A DNA stretch of 64,000 nt, from NCBI RefSeq assembly GCF_014645735.1, contig NZ_BMMH01000027.1:1-64000 (forward strand). The letters are read 5' to 3'. Position 1 is the first letter of the stretch, and every line of letters begins with the position of its first letter. Source of the stretch: Nocardia jinanensis. GTDB lineage: Bacteria; Actinomycetota; Actinomycetes; Mycobacteriales; Mycobacteriaceae. The notes under the pieces are model-generated. The model was given only the letters and a program-made list of their open reading frames with translations, was not told the origin of the DNA and did no database searches. This document shows positions 36,001 to 44,565 of this stretch, piece by piece. The translations under genes were made by a program, and so were the position numbers.

Positions 36001-37223
36001 TGCTGCTCGCTTCACCGCCCCGGGCCGATGCCGACACCGCGGAGGCGGGCCCGCCCGCGGTGAATATGGTGCGCCGGCAAGGATCCGGGACCGTCGCGAT
36101 GATCTCGACGCCCGCGGTGTCCCGCAAACTGCCCGCGGTGCTCGCGGGGCAGGCCGAGAAGCTGGTGGATGAGGCGCAAACGCAAGGCTCGCAGCTGGTG
36201 TCACCGGGCGACTGTGGACCGGTGTTGCGCGAGGCCGCGGCGACCGCGCTCGGTCTCGACGTCGACGATGTGGAGATTCCCGCGCATACTCTGCTGCGTA
36301 TCGCGGCGGCGGCATCGACGCAGGTGGCGTTGACTTCCGGCGACGAGCTGCATGCGCGGTCCATGCCGATCGACGAAGCGCTGCGGATCCTACTTCGTGG
36401 CCTGTCCTCCAGCGATGTGTTCGGCCGGTCCGAGCTGGAGTCCCGGCTCGCGGCACGATTCCCCGCACTGGTCAAGGCTCTGCCGCGACGGCCGGACCTC
36501 GATCTGCTGGTGCAGGCGGTAGTGCCGGACATGCACTGGAGCGAAGCGCTCGGCAAGTACAAGTTCACGGTGGAACAGGCGGCGGCGTCCTATGTACCGA
36601 CCCGGCACACTCCTACACCCGTTCCGATTCGGCGCGAGCACGGGATCTCGGATGTGGAGTACCTGCTCGAGTCCAGCAAACAGGAACGCACGTTCCGGGC
36701 GCTCGGGGTTCCGCTGGGCACCTCGGACGATTTCGCCGAAGCGTTGGTCGGCAAGTTCGGCGCCCTCCGCATCGACGTGACCGACCTGCTCCTGAACACG
36801 CTGCGCTCGAAGGCCGCCACCGCCGGTATCGACTGGAATACGATCCTCGCCGCCGACGCCGGCGCGGCGGCCGATCGCGAAGGACTCAAAGGTTTCGTCG
36901 CGCAGGCCATCCCGACGCTGCTCGAGGCCGTCGATACCGCCCCCGGCCCGGTCGTCCTCACCGACCTCTCGACGCTCACCGCATACGGGCAGATCGACGT
37001 TCTCGGCCGCTGGACCGACCTCACCACCCCACCCCCGCACGCGGTGTGGGTTGTGGTCCCGCAACGAGACGAGGCGGGCGGCCGCCCGGGTTCGAAGGTC
37101 GACGGCACCCGATTGCCGATCAACAGCCCGGAACAATTCGCGCAGATCGACGATAGAGAGGTGGCAGCGCTGCTCAGCTCTGCCGCGCACAGCGCTGATT
37201 CGACCATGAAGGAGCCTGCCTGA
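33096..37223 (+). CDS. pglW: BREX type 2 kinase PglW (NERD + pseudokinase + kinase)
   Basis: A 1375-residue serine/threonine kinase that opens the BREX-2 (Pgl) operon. A NERD nuclease-like domain occupies about 20-110 (WHEIDALVLGRRRLHLIELKHY). Two kinase folds follow. The first (about 265-470) has HRGLGPSTVLL near 343 instead of HRDLKPxN and DWSW instead of DFG, so it is probably a pseudokinase. The second (about 540-760) has GAGSTARG, KVG lysine, intact HRDLKPSNLGL near 657 and DFSLSR in place of DFG. The last 400 residues are unassigned. GTG 33096 follows purine-rich GGTGGTGA; the stop shares one base with pglX (TGATG). PglW is known to phosphorylate in the Pgl phage-growth-limitation system; its target here is unknown. 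Confidence 0.9.
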   Translation: MAHNDDRWIEVSKSAFPHEADGLSMLRYVVPKASPYRAWTNFEFMDNHGQWHEIDALVLGRRRLHLIELKHYTGVLRGSETSWVRSTPGGRPRTQRSPLLLTRRKAQRLATRIEEEARKVALENGLDGEKVRRALPFVQESVFLHGSPFKVDMPELAKSGLFGPDGFEDETGLPGLSTRLLEPPTDTRRVTEDLSVIIALALRNLGIARRTERDAGSWTITGTPLASGDDWQEWSATHKGTGEPGRARVVSFNPGTPAQARAAAHRRMQREFSLLSALRHEAIVAPHDLVQDDDGNTVLVYRDLPGYEPLDLLLATHTLTAEQQLQVLTQIAEAVAYAHRNHVAHRGLGPSTVLLHTEALDRGEVRVRLGDWSWAGRVHTGDTRTPTMIRTPTLPGSAPVDAVYQAPEDRWAPDADRLALDVFSLGALAYYLLSGGQAPARDRAALLERLRQEHGLDLAASDAGFIDETLRALVLQATEPSVSKRMKTDRKTGRPQFDAQQFVVALSEYRHQRLAESTAPEVDPLNPAPGSLLAGRFDVVRVLGAGSTARGVLVTDRENDDRLRVLKVGLDDAATTRLHDEAQVLTELARLSPPVPGVVELIEGPIALAHRAALLLSNCGEQTLADVVRYTPLGETQLRVWGRELLDVVVALDAAGITHRDLKPSNLGLAKPEGKAKAKARLALFDFSLSRAPVEQVDAGTPPYRDPFLGTGIRTAYDSAAERYSAAVVLYEMATASTPVYGDGMSDPRVLDEDVTVTAEDFTSAGMSATRAEALAAFFRTALARDVRKRFDTAAAMRTAWGGVFTAAAAEPVALAEPAPQPKKHAPAPVPTPIPESAGTDISLPELADMFARAAATKPSAMRRQIVELMLGTHTKSPDDPFVTYQVLAPLAGVTAARIAQIFGELPTLWAKKPQLEATVANLYRRMVGRLESSGGASTPDLLARELAGAFPADDAGDPQRIALGVLRLLLASPPRADADTAEAGPPAVNMVRRQGSGTVAMISTPAVSRKLPAVLAGQAEKLVDEAQTQGSQLVSPGDCGPVLREAAATALGLDVDDVEIPAHTLLRIAAAASTQVALTSGDELHARSMPIDEALRILLRGLSSSDVFGRSELESRLAARFPALVKALPRRPDLDLLVQAVVPDMHWSEALGKYKFTVEQAAASYVPTRHTPTPVPIRREHGISDVEYLLESSKQERTFRALGVPLGTSDDFAEALVGKFGALRIDVTDLLLNTLRSKAATAGIDWNTILAADAGAAADREGLKGFVAQAIPTLLEAVDTAPGPVVLTDLSTLTAYGQIDVLGRWTDLTTPPPHAVWVVVPQRDEAGGRPGSKVDGTRLPINSPEQFAQIDDREVAALLSSAAHSADSTMKEPA

Positions 37224-40200
37224 TGGCATTGGCCACGATCGCCGGGGGCCAGCTGACAGCTGCCCTCAAGCCACAACTGAAACTCCTCGTCGATGACATG
37301 CGCGAGCGCCTCAACGCCGACCCGGTACAGCTCGAAGAATGGCGTACAACTCACAGGAAAGCCGTGAGCGAGCAGCGCACCGCGACTTCCTGGACGGATT
37401 GGTCAGAGGATCAGCTCACCCAGGCCGCCGTCGGCTGGCTGCTCACCTCGGTGTTCGTGCGGTTCTGCGAGGACAACCTGCTGCTAGGTGACACAGCAGT
37501 GTGGATCGCGGGTCCGACCCCGCTGCTGCGGCAGCGTGCGGTGGACGCAGAGAACGCCTTTTACCGGGAACATCAAGATTCCTCGTACCGGGAGTGGCTC
37601 GAGCGGTCGTTCGATGCCTTGCGGAGCAATCCGGCGACTCAGGCATTGGTCGACGAGCATGCTGCGTTGAATATCATTGCCCCTTCTTCCGATTCGGTGC
37701 AGCAGCTGCTCGGATTCTGGCGGCAGACCGACAATTCGGGCGAGCTGGTGTGGTCGTTCCGGGACGACTCGCTGTCCACACGGTTCCTCGGAGACCTCTA
37801 CCAGGATCTGTCGGACTTCGCGAAGAAGAAGTACGCGCTGCTGCAGACGCCGGAGTTCGTGGAGGAGTTCATCCTCGACCAGACCCTCGAACCCGCACTG
37901 AAGGATCGGCCGCTCGAAGGATTCAAGCTGATCGACCCCACCTGTGGATCAGGTCACTTCCTACTCGGCGCATTCGCTCGACTCGTGGGACAGTGGCATC
38001 AGTACGCGCCATCCGTTGAACTACGCACGCGCGTTGACAGCGCCCTTTCATCGATATACGGCGTGGACCTCAACCCATTCGCCGTAGCAATTGCAAAATT
38101 CCGTCTGATCGTCGCGGCAATGAAGGCATGCGGAGAAATTTCTCTGATGAATTGTCCGAAGTTCACCCTCAATCTCGCGGCAGGCGACTCGCTACTGCAC
38201 GGCCCGGAAAGAGGAGGCAAGGAAGCGCTCGATTTCGGCGACGTAGCATTCGACAAGGACGCTGCAGCTTCGGGTTTTAATTACAGCACCGAAAATGCGG
38301 TGATTTTGCGCCGCATCCTGTCTCCCGAACAGTACGACGTGGTGGTAGGAAATCCACCGTACATCTCCGTAAACGACAGAGCTCTGAACAAACGATACCG
38401 AGAGATATACCATTACTGCAAGGGAAATTACCCGCTTACCGTGCCATTTATGGAGAAATTCTTCGACCTCGCCAAGCCCGGGGAGCGCGCTGGCTGGATC
38501 GGGCAAATCACCTCGAATTCATTCATGAAGCGCGAATTCGGAGTGCCATTGATCGAAGAGTTCTTCGCACGGAAGGATTTGCGGCTGGTCGCCGATACTT
38601 CGGGCACATTCATTCCCGGGCACGGCACACCGACGGTTATTCTCGCCGGACGAAACCGGGACATAAGGCATAACACCGTTCGAGCGGTCCTCGGGATCAA
38701 AGGTGAGCCAGCTCCACCGGAGGAGCCCGCGAACGGCTTGGTATGGAGGTCCTTGGTCGAACACATCGACGAGCACGGATATGAGGACGAGTGGGTTTCA
38801 ATCACAGATCTTCCTCGTGACAACCTACGCCGACACCCTTGGAGCCTCAGCGGTGGAGGCGCTGTTGAAACGCTTTCAGCCATTGATCTCGCAATGCAGA
38901 GCACCCTCGGCGCAATCACTGCCGAGATAGGGCGGACAACGGTAGTCGGCGAAGACGGCGGGTGGCTCTATCCTCCCGCAACTTACCGTCGAAATAGGTC
39001 CAGTCTCCCGTTCCGGCATTTCGTGGCAGGGGAAGATGTTCGCGACTACACGATCGCAGAGAGCACGTATACCCTCAACCCATATTTGGATTCAGCAAAT
39101 TCAAATCCAGTAGGACCCGAAGCGCCGTTGATCGCATTCCTATGGCCGCTTCGAACTCTCTTGGCAGCCAGAAAGATTTTTGAGAAGTCACTGGCCGAAC
39201 GCTCACTCCCCTGGTGGGTTCATCTCGAAAGCTACTCACGCAAGCTCCGCACTCCACTGTCCATCACATTCGCCTTCGTCGCAACCCACAACCATTTCGT
39301 ACTTGACCGGGGCGACAAGGTGTTCAATCGCTCCGCGCCAGTAATCAAGTTGCCTGAGGGAGCGAGCGAGGACGATCACTTGCGATTGTTGGGAGTACTA
39401 AACAGCTCGACCGCATGCTTCTGGCTCAAGCAGAACAGTCAGGATAAAGGAAATCGTGCAGGTCAGCGCTCTACTGGACGATACGCCTGGGAACGCTTCT
39501 TTGAGTTCACAGGTACCACTCTCCAGGACTTCCCTTTGACGATGGAATCTCCTCTAGATCGCGCCCGCACTCTAGATACCCTTGCACGACAACTCTCAGC
39601 GCAGGATCCAGAAGCGGCAATAAAATCAAATGGCGCCACACGCACTGTGATCGATAAGGCTCGAACTAGGTATACGCAGATCCGCGCTCAGATGATCGCT
39701 GAGCAAGAAGAACTCGACTGGCAGCTCTACTTCCACTACGGCCTCGCCAATGAGCACCTCACCCTCCCTGTCGGCGGCGCCCCGGGCATTTCTTTGGGAC
39801 AGCGCGCCTTCGAGATCGCTCTAGCCCGGAAGCGTGCAGCAGGAGACTCTGAATCCGAATGGTTCATCCGGCACGGTTCCACACCAACAAGCCAGATGCC
39901 CGACAACTGGCCCGCCGACTACCGTGCTCTGGTCGACAAACGCCTCGCCGCTATCGAAGCCAATCCTCATATCCGTCTCCTGGAGCGCCCCGAATACAAG
40001 CGTCGCTGGGCCGTAGAACCTTGGGATACAAAACTCCAGCTTGCACTGAAGGATTGGCTGCTCGACAGGCTCGAAGACGAAAGGTTTTGGTCCACCCAGC
40101 AGGGAACACCCCTTCCCCGGTCTGTCAGTGAACTCGCGGGGCACTTCGAGAAAGAACCTGAGTTCATCGAAGCCCTGGACCTGTGGGCCGGGCAGAAGGA

Positions 40201-40816
40201 TGCCCCAGTTGCCGCCACGCTGGTGAAACTGCTCTCCGACCAGGCCGTCCCCTACCTCGCCGCCCTCCGATACAAGGACTCCGGCCTGCGTAAACGCGCC
40301 GAGTGGGAGCAGGTGTGGGATATGCAGCGCGACGAAGACGCCGGCCTGATCAAGGCCACCGATATCCCGGTCCCCCCGAAGTACACCAGCGCCGATTTCC
40401 TCAAGACCGCTTACTGGTCGCACCGCGGAAAGCTCGATGTCCCGAAGGAACGGTTCATCGCCTACCCGGATGTCGGCCGAGATACCGACCCCACCCCCCT
40501 GCTCGGCTGGGCCGGCTGGAATCACGCCCAGCAAGGCTTGGCCCTCGCCACCATCTACGCGTGGCGGGAATCCGAGGGTATGCCGCTGGCATCGCTCGTG
40601 CCCGTGGTCGCCGGAATCGCCGAGGTGCTGCCGTGGGTGAAGCAGTGGCATTCCGGTGTCGATCCGAACCTCGGCGTCGATCTCGCCGAGTATCTGAGCA
40701 GCCAGCTCGCCGAGAAATCCGCGGCTGTCGGTGTGCCGGTGCAGGATCTTTCGGCATGGCGGCCCGAGAAGAAGACCCGCGCCCGTAACCCAGCAACCCG
40801 AAAGGCAGGCCAGTAG
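37223..40816 (+). CDS. pglX: BREX type 2 adenine-specific DNA methyltransferase PglX
   Basis: A 1197-residue N6-adenine methyltransferase that marks self DNA in BREX. SAM motif I is IDPTCGSGHFLLG near residues 236-248 and the catalytic motif IV is VVGNPPYIS near 374-382. The target-recognition and helical domains follow. Codon use changes: bases 39061-39120 are 27/60 G+C, against 41/60 in a sample of upstream pglW. The lower GC begins around 38050 and ends around 40000, so about residues 280-920 look foreign relative to the flanks. No frameshift or homopolymer tract is visible, but PglX is phase-variable in Streptomyces. The stop TAG shares its last base with pglY (TAGTG). Confidence 0.93.
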   Translation: MALATIAGGQLTAALKPQLKLLVDDMRERLNADPVQLEEWRTTHRKAVSEQRTATSWTDWSEDQLTQAAVGWLLTSVFVRFCEDNLLLGDTAVWIAGPTPLLRQRAVDAENAFYREHQDSSYREWLERSFDALRSNPATQALVDEHAALNIIAPSSDSVQQLLGFWRQTDNSGELVWSFRDDSLSTRFLGDLYQDLSDFAKKKYALLQTPEFVEEFILDQTLEPALKDRPLEGFKLIDPTCGSGHFLLGAFARLVGQWHQYAPSVELRTRVDSALSSIYGVDLNPFAVAIAKFRLIVAAMKACGEISLMNCPKFTLNLAAGDSLLHGPERGGKEALDFGDVAFDKDAAASGFNYSTENAVILRRILSPEQYDVVVGNPPYISVNDRALNKRYREIYHYCKGNYPLTVPFMEKFFDLAKPGERAGWIGQITSNSFMKREFGVPLIEEFFARKDLRLVADTSGTFIPGHGTPTVILAGRNRDIRHNTVRAVLGIKGEPAPPEEPANGLVWRSLVEHIDEHGYEDEWVSITDLPRDNLRRHPWSLSGGGAVETLSAIDLAMQSTLGAITAEIGRTTVVGEDGGWLYPPATYRRNRSSLPFRHFVAGEDVRDYTIAESTYTLNPYLDSANSNPVGPEAPLIAFLWPLRTLLAARKIFEKSLAERSLPWWVHLESYSRKLRTPLSITFAFVATHNHFVLDRGDKVFNRSAPVIKLPEGASEDDHLRLLGVLNSSTACFWLKQNSQDKGNRAGQRSTGRYAWERFFEFTGTTLQDFPLTMESPLDRARTLDTLARQLSAQDPEAAIKSNGATRTVIDKARTRYTQIRAQMIAEQEELDWQLYFHYGLANEHLTLPVGGAPGISLGQRAFEIALARKRAAGDSESEWFIRHGSTPTSQMPDNWPADYRALVDKRLAAIEANPHIRLLERPEYKRRWAVEPWDTKLQLALKDWLLDRLEDERFWSTQQGTPLPRSVSELAGHFEKEPEFIEALDLWAGQKDAPVAATLVKLLSDQAVPYLAALRYKDSGLRKRAEWEQVWDMQRDEDAGLIKATDIPVPPKYTSADFLKTAYWSHRGKLDVPKERFIAYPDVGRDTDPTPLLGWAGWNHAQQGLALATIYAWRESEGMPLASLVPVVAGIAEVLPWVKQWHSGVDPNLGVDLAEYLSSQLAEKSAAVGVPVQDLSAWRPEKKTRARNPATRKAGQ

Positions 40817-43800
40817 TGTTCCCCGGCGCCTCCGCGTCCGCGCGCACCCTGCGGGAGACTTTCGATATCCCGGAATCGCACGGCACCAACGACTATGTGC
40901 TGCGGCTGTCCGATTCGGTCGGTGCGGATCATCTCGCGGCGACCGTCGATTCCTACGTCGTCACCCCCGCCCTCACCGAAGCGTTCGATTCGGCGCTGGG
41001 AGTGGTGGAGGAAGCGCTACGCACCGGCGAGAACAAGGCCGCGTTCCTGCACGGTTCGTTCGGTTCCGGTAAATCGCATTTCATGGCGATGCTGCACGGC
41101 ATCCTCGGGCACGCCCCGAAGGCGTTGTCGGTGCCGGAACTGCAGCCGATCGTCGCCGAACACCCCGCGGTGAACAAGGCGAACCTGCTGCGCCTGACCT
41201 TCCATTTCCTCGACGCCGACTCCGTCGAATCGGCGCTGTTCGATCAGTACCTGCGGCAGATCACCGCCGCGCGTCCGGATGGGCTGCCGCCCGTGCTGCA
41301 TTCCGCGGGCGGGTTGTTCGAAGATGCCGACAACCGGCGCCGGGAAGTAGGTGACGAGAAATTCTTCGCCGCCCTCAACGCGGCGGGCACAGCGCGGGCG
41401 AGCACCACGGTCGACTGGTCCGCGCTCGGCCAGGCCGGTACTGCGTGGACACCGGACACCTACGCCACCGCGAGCGCGCCCGGCGCCGACCCGGCCGAGC
41501 GGGCGCGCCTGCAGCAGGCGCTGGTATCCACGTATTTCACCAGCTATTCGCGAAATACCGACTGGCTTCCCCTCGAGGACGGCCTGGCGGTGATCGCCGA
41601 TCACGCGAAATCGCTCGAGTACAACGGCGTGGTTCTCATGCTGGACGAGCTGGTGCTGTGGCTGACGTTCCTCATCACCGAGCGGGAACGGTTCAACGCC
41701 GAGGTCCAGAAGATCACCAAACTGGTCGAGACCAGCCGCGGGCGGCTCGCGGTACCGGTGATCTCGTTCGTCGCGCGCCAGCACAATCTCGCGCAGTGGG
41801 TCGCGAGCGGGCCCGATGCCGGCGCCATCCAGCAGGCCGTCGAACGCGCCTTCGCGCACCAGGAAGGCCGATTCGGGTTGGTCACCCTCGGCGACGAGAA
41901 CCTGCCCTATATCGCGCACAAACGCCTGCTGCAGTCTCGTGATGCCGAGGCGCAGGCCGCGCTGGAGGCCGCTTTCGCGCGGCTGGACCGCAGCCCCCAG
42001 GTGTGGGATGTGCTGCTCGACGGCGTCAACACCGACGATCGGCATCGGGGGTCCGACGCCGACGCGTTCAAGCTCACCTATCCGTTCTCCCCGGCTCTCA
42101 TCGCGACCCTGCGCGAGCTGTCCGGGCAGATGCAGCGCGAACGTACCGCGCTGAAGGTGATGCAGCAGATGCTCGAGGACAATGCCGACCGGCTCACCAT
42201 CGACAATGTGATCCCGGTCGGTGAGGCGTTCGACTACATCATCGACAGTGCCAACGCGACACCCATCAACGACGCCGCCGCGCACACGTTCAAAACCGCG
42301 CGCTCGTTGTGGACCGACAAACTGCGGCCGCTGCTGTTCCGCAACGCCGACGTCGCGGAATCCACCCTGGACAAGGACGTGCCGCCCGGGCTGCGGGCGG
42401 ATATTCGTATCGCCAAGACCCTGCTCATGTCCGCGGTCGCACCGAATGTGCCCGCGCTCAAGCAGATCGATGCGTCGCGCTTGGCCTCGCTCAACCACGG
42501 CAGCGTCATCAGCCTCGTCCCCAACGATCAGCTCGGGCAGATCACCGGCAAAGTCAAACAGTGGGCGGCGGAGATCCCGGAACTGGCCGTCACCGCCGAC
42601 GCCAACCCGATCATCTCGGTAACCCTCGAATCCGTGGACTACGAGCGGATCGTGCGCCGCGCACAGGCCGAGGACACCGACGGTCGCCGGCGCGAACTCA
42701 TGCGCGAATTGCTCGCCGAGCAGCTCGGTGTGCTCGGCGCCGAGCACACGGTCGACAATGCGCTACTGCGGCAGCGGATCTGGCGCGGTACGCAACGTCA
42801 GGTGGAGGTGGTGTTCGGCAATGTCCGCGACCACGGCTATCTGCCGGACGAGGCGTTCCGGCCCTCCGCCGAAGGCGCGCTCCGGCTGATCGTCGACCTG
42901 CCGTTCGACGATCCCGGCCATACCACCGGCGAAGACCACGACCGGATCGACGAGCTGCTGCGTACCGGCCAGAACCGGTTCACCGTGGTCTGGTTGCCGA
43001 ACTTCTTCAGCGACAAGGTGAATCGCCAGCTCGGGCGTCTGGTTATCCTCAACTATGTGCTCGCCGGTGACAGGTGGGCCTCCTACGCCAACGAGCTGTC
43101 CGACGCCGACCGCGCGGCCGCACGGTCGATCCTGCAGCAACAGCAGACGCAGGTGCGGGGGCAGCTCGGCACCGCCATCCAAGTGGCCTACGGTGTCGCT
43201 GCCGGCGCGAAGTTCCCCGAGACCCAACCGCCACTGCGCTCCCTGCACGCGGGATTCGCCGTCCAACCGCCCATCGGCCACGATCTGGGCGAAGCCGCGA
43301 ACCGGCTGATCGACGACGCTTTCACGGCGCTCTACCCGGACCACCCGGAGTTCACCCCGGCCGATCAGCTCATCACGCCGCGTCAACTGAACATCGCACT
43401 CGCCCGGTTGCGGGATGCACAGGCGGTGGTGGACGGCCGGGTCGCGCTCGAGCGCAGCGAACGCGAGATCGTGCGGCGGATCGTCGAATCGCTCGGCATC
43501 GCCCGCACCAACGACACCCATCTGCTGGCCGGTCCCGAACATTTCGCGACGTGGCGTAACCGCATCACGCAAGAGTTGTCCCGCGCCGGCATCGACGAAG
43601 CCTCGGACGTTCCCATCGAGGAATTGCGCAGCGCGATCGCCGCGAGCGGACCGAAGCGCGGGTTGACCGACAATATGGTCGACCTGGTGGCCGGCGCATG
43701 GGCGGCGCAAGGTAAACGCTCATGGTTCCTGCACTCCTCCCCCGTCGACGAACCCGGAATCGGCGAGTTCCGGCGCGGTACCACGCTGCGCCTCGAACCG

Positions 43801-44565
43801 CTGCCCGACCGGCAGGAGTGGACGCGGGCATGCAGCCGGTGGAAGCTGCTCACCGGAAACGTTGTCAACGACTATCTCACCGCCACCAATGTCGCGGCGT
43901 TCGTCCAGCAGGTGCGCGATCACGCGGCTGTCGGACGGGCCGACCGGTCGCGGCTCATCGATGTTCTCGCCTATGCGTACGAGTACCTCGGGCTGGAATC
44001 CGGCGAGCGCCTGACTCTCGCGCGAGAGCTGAACACCATGCTCGACGCACGCCTGAACCACCTCGACAACCTCGCCGTAGTCGACGCGATCGCCGGCACC
44101 GCACTCACCGGCACCGACCTCGAAGCCGGGAAGTGCGCCACGACCGCCGGTGCTGTCGCTGATGTCGTGAGCCGGTTCCCCCTGCAACGTTTCGACCTGC
44201 TGCGCGCTGCGGCCGCCGACAACACCGACCGCGGCCGCCAGGCGGCTTCGATCATCGCCGCCTTGACTGCCACATTCGCCGACCACGAACTGTCCCGTCC
44301 GCTCGGGGAAGCACTGCGCGTCGCCGACGACGCACGCAACGCCTGGCTCGAGGCGGGAGTCAAACAAGGCCCGGCCCCGCAGCCGCAACCCGCGCCTGTA
44401 CCCGCTCCCCCCGTACAGCCCAGGCCTGCCCCCACCCCGTCCTCGCGCACCTTCACCGTCACCAGCAAAGGCGGATTCTCCGCCGTCGAAGCCCGGCTGC
44501 TCGAACTCCTCGCTGCCGAACCGAACGCGACGTTCACGGTCACCATCGACAGGAACGAGCCGTGA
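40816..44565 (+). CDS. pglY: BREX type 2 ATPase PglY (BrxC-like)
   Basis: A 1249-residue ATPase. The start is SARTLRETFDIPESHGTNDY followed by DSYVVTPALTEAFDSALG, the conserved N-terminus of this family. Walker A is HGSFGSGKSHF near residues 80-90 and Walker B VVLMLDELVLWL near 273-284. The rest is large and alpha-helical, ending in a Pro-rich linker (PQPQPAPVPAPP) and a short C-terminal domain. PglY/BrxC ATPases form the core of the BREX complex and are required for exclusion; the exact step is unresolved. GTG 40816 overlaps the pglX stop, and the GTGA at the end overlaps pglZ. Its first 25 residues resemble the truncated ORF at 57358. Confidence 0.93.
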   Translation: MFPGASASARTLRETFDIPESHGTNDYVLRLSDSVGADHLAATVDSYVVTPALTEAFDSALGVVEEALRTGENKAAFLHGSFGSGKSHFMAMLHGILGHAPKALSVPELQPIVAEHPAVNKANLLRLTFHFLDADSVESALFDQYLRQITAARPDGLPPVLHSAGGLFEDADNRRREVGDEKFFAALNAAGTARASTTVDWSALGQAGTAWTPDTYATASAPGADPAERARLQQALVSTYFTSYSRNTDWLPLEDGLAVIADHAKSLEYNGVVLMLDELVLWLTFLITERERFNAEVQKITKLVETSRGRLAVPVISFVARQHNLAQWVASGPDAGAIQQAVERAFAHQEGRFGLVTLGDENLPYIAHKRLLQSRDAEAQAALEAAFARLDRSPQVWDVLLDGVNTDDRHRGSDADAFKLTYPFSPALIATLRELSGQMQRERTALKVMQQMLEDNADRLTIDNVIPVGEAFDYIIDSANATPINDAAAHTFKTARSLWTDKLRPLLFRNADVAESTLDKDVPPGLRADIRIAKTLLMSAVAPNVPALKQIDASRLASLNHGSVISLVPNDQLGQITGKVKQWAAEIPELAVTADANPIISVTLESVDYERIVRRAQAEDTDGRRRELMRELLAEQLGVLGAEHTVDNALLRQRIWRGTQRQVEVVFGNVRDHGYLPDEAFRPSAEGALRLIVDLPFDDPGHTTGEDHDRIDELLRTGQNRFTVVWLPNFFSDKVNRQLGRLVILNYVLAGDRWASYANELSDADRAAARSILQQQQTQVRGQLGTAIQVAYGVAAGAKFPETQPPLRSLHAGFAVQPPIGHDLGEAANRLIDDAFTALYPDHPEFTPADQLITPRQLNIALARLRDAQAVVDGRVALERSEREIVRRIVESLGIARTNDTHLLAGPEHFATWRNRITQELSRAGIDEASDVPIEELRSAIAASGPKRGLTDNMVDLVAGAWAAQGKRSWFLHSSPVDEPGIGEFRRGTTLRLEPLPDRQEWTRACSRWKLLTGNVVNDYLTATNVAAFVQQVRDHAAVGRADRSRLIDVLAYAYEYLGLESGERLTLARELNTMLDARLNHLDNLAVVDAIAGTALTGTDLEAGKCATTAGAVADVVSRFPLQRFDLLRAAAADNTDRGRQAASIIAALTATFADHELSRPLGEALRVADDARNAWLEAGVKQGPAPQPQPAPVPAPPVQPRPAPTPSSRTFTVTSKGGFSAVEARLLELLAAEPNATFTVTIDRNEP

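Noticed and set aside
41017..42747. 576-codon minus-strand frame within pglY
   Set aside because: Shadow frame; the plus-strand gene has Walker motifs and operon overlap at both ends.
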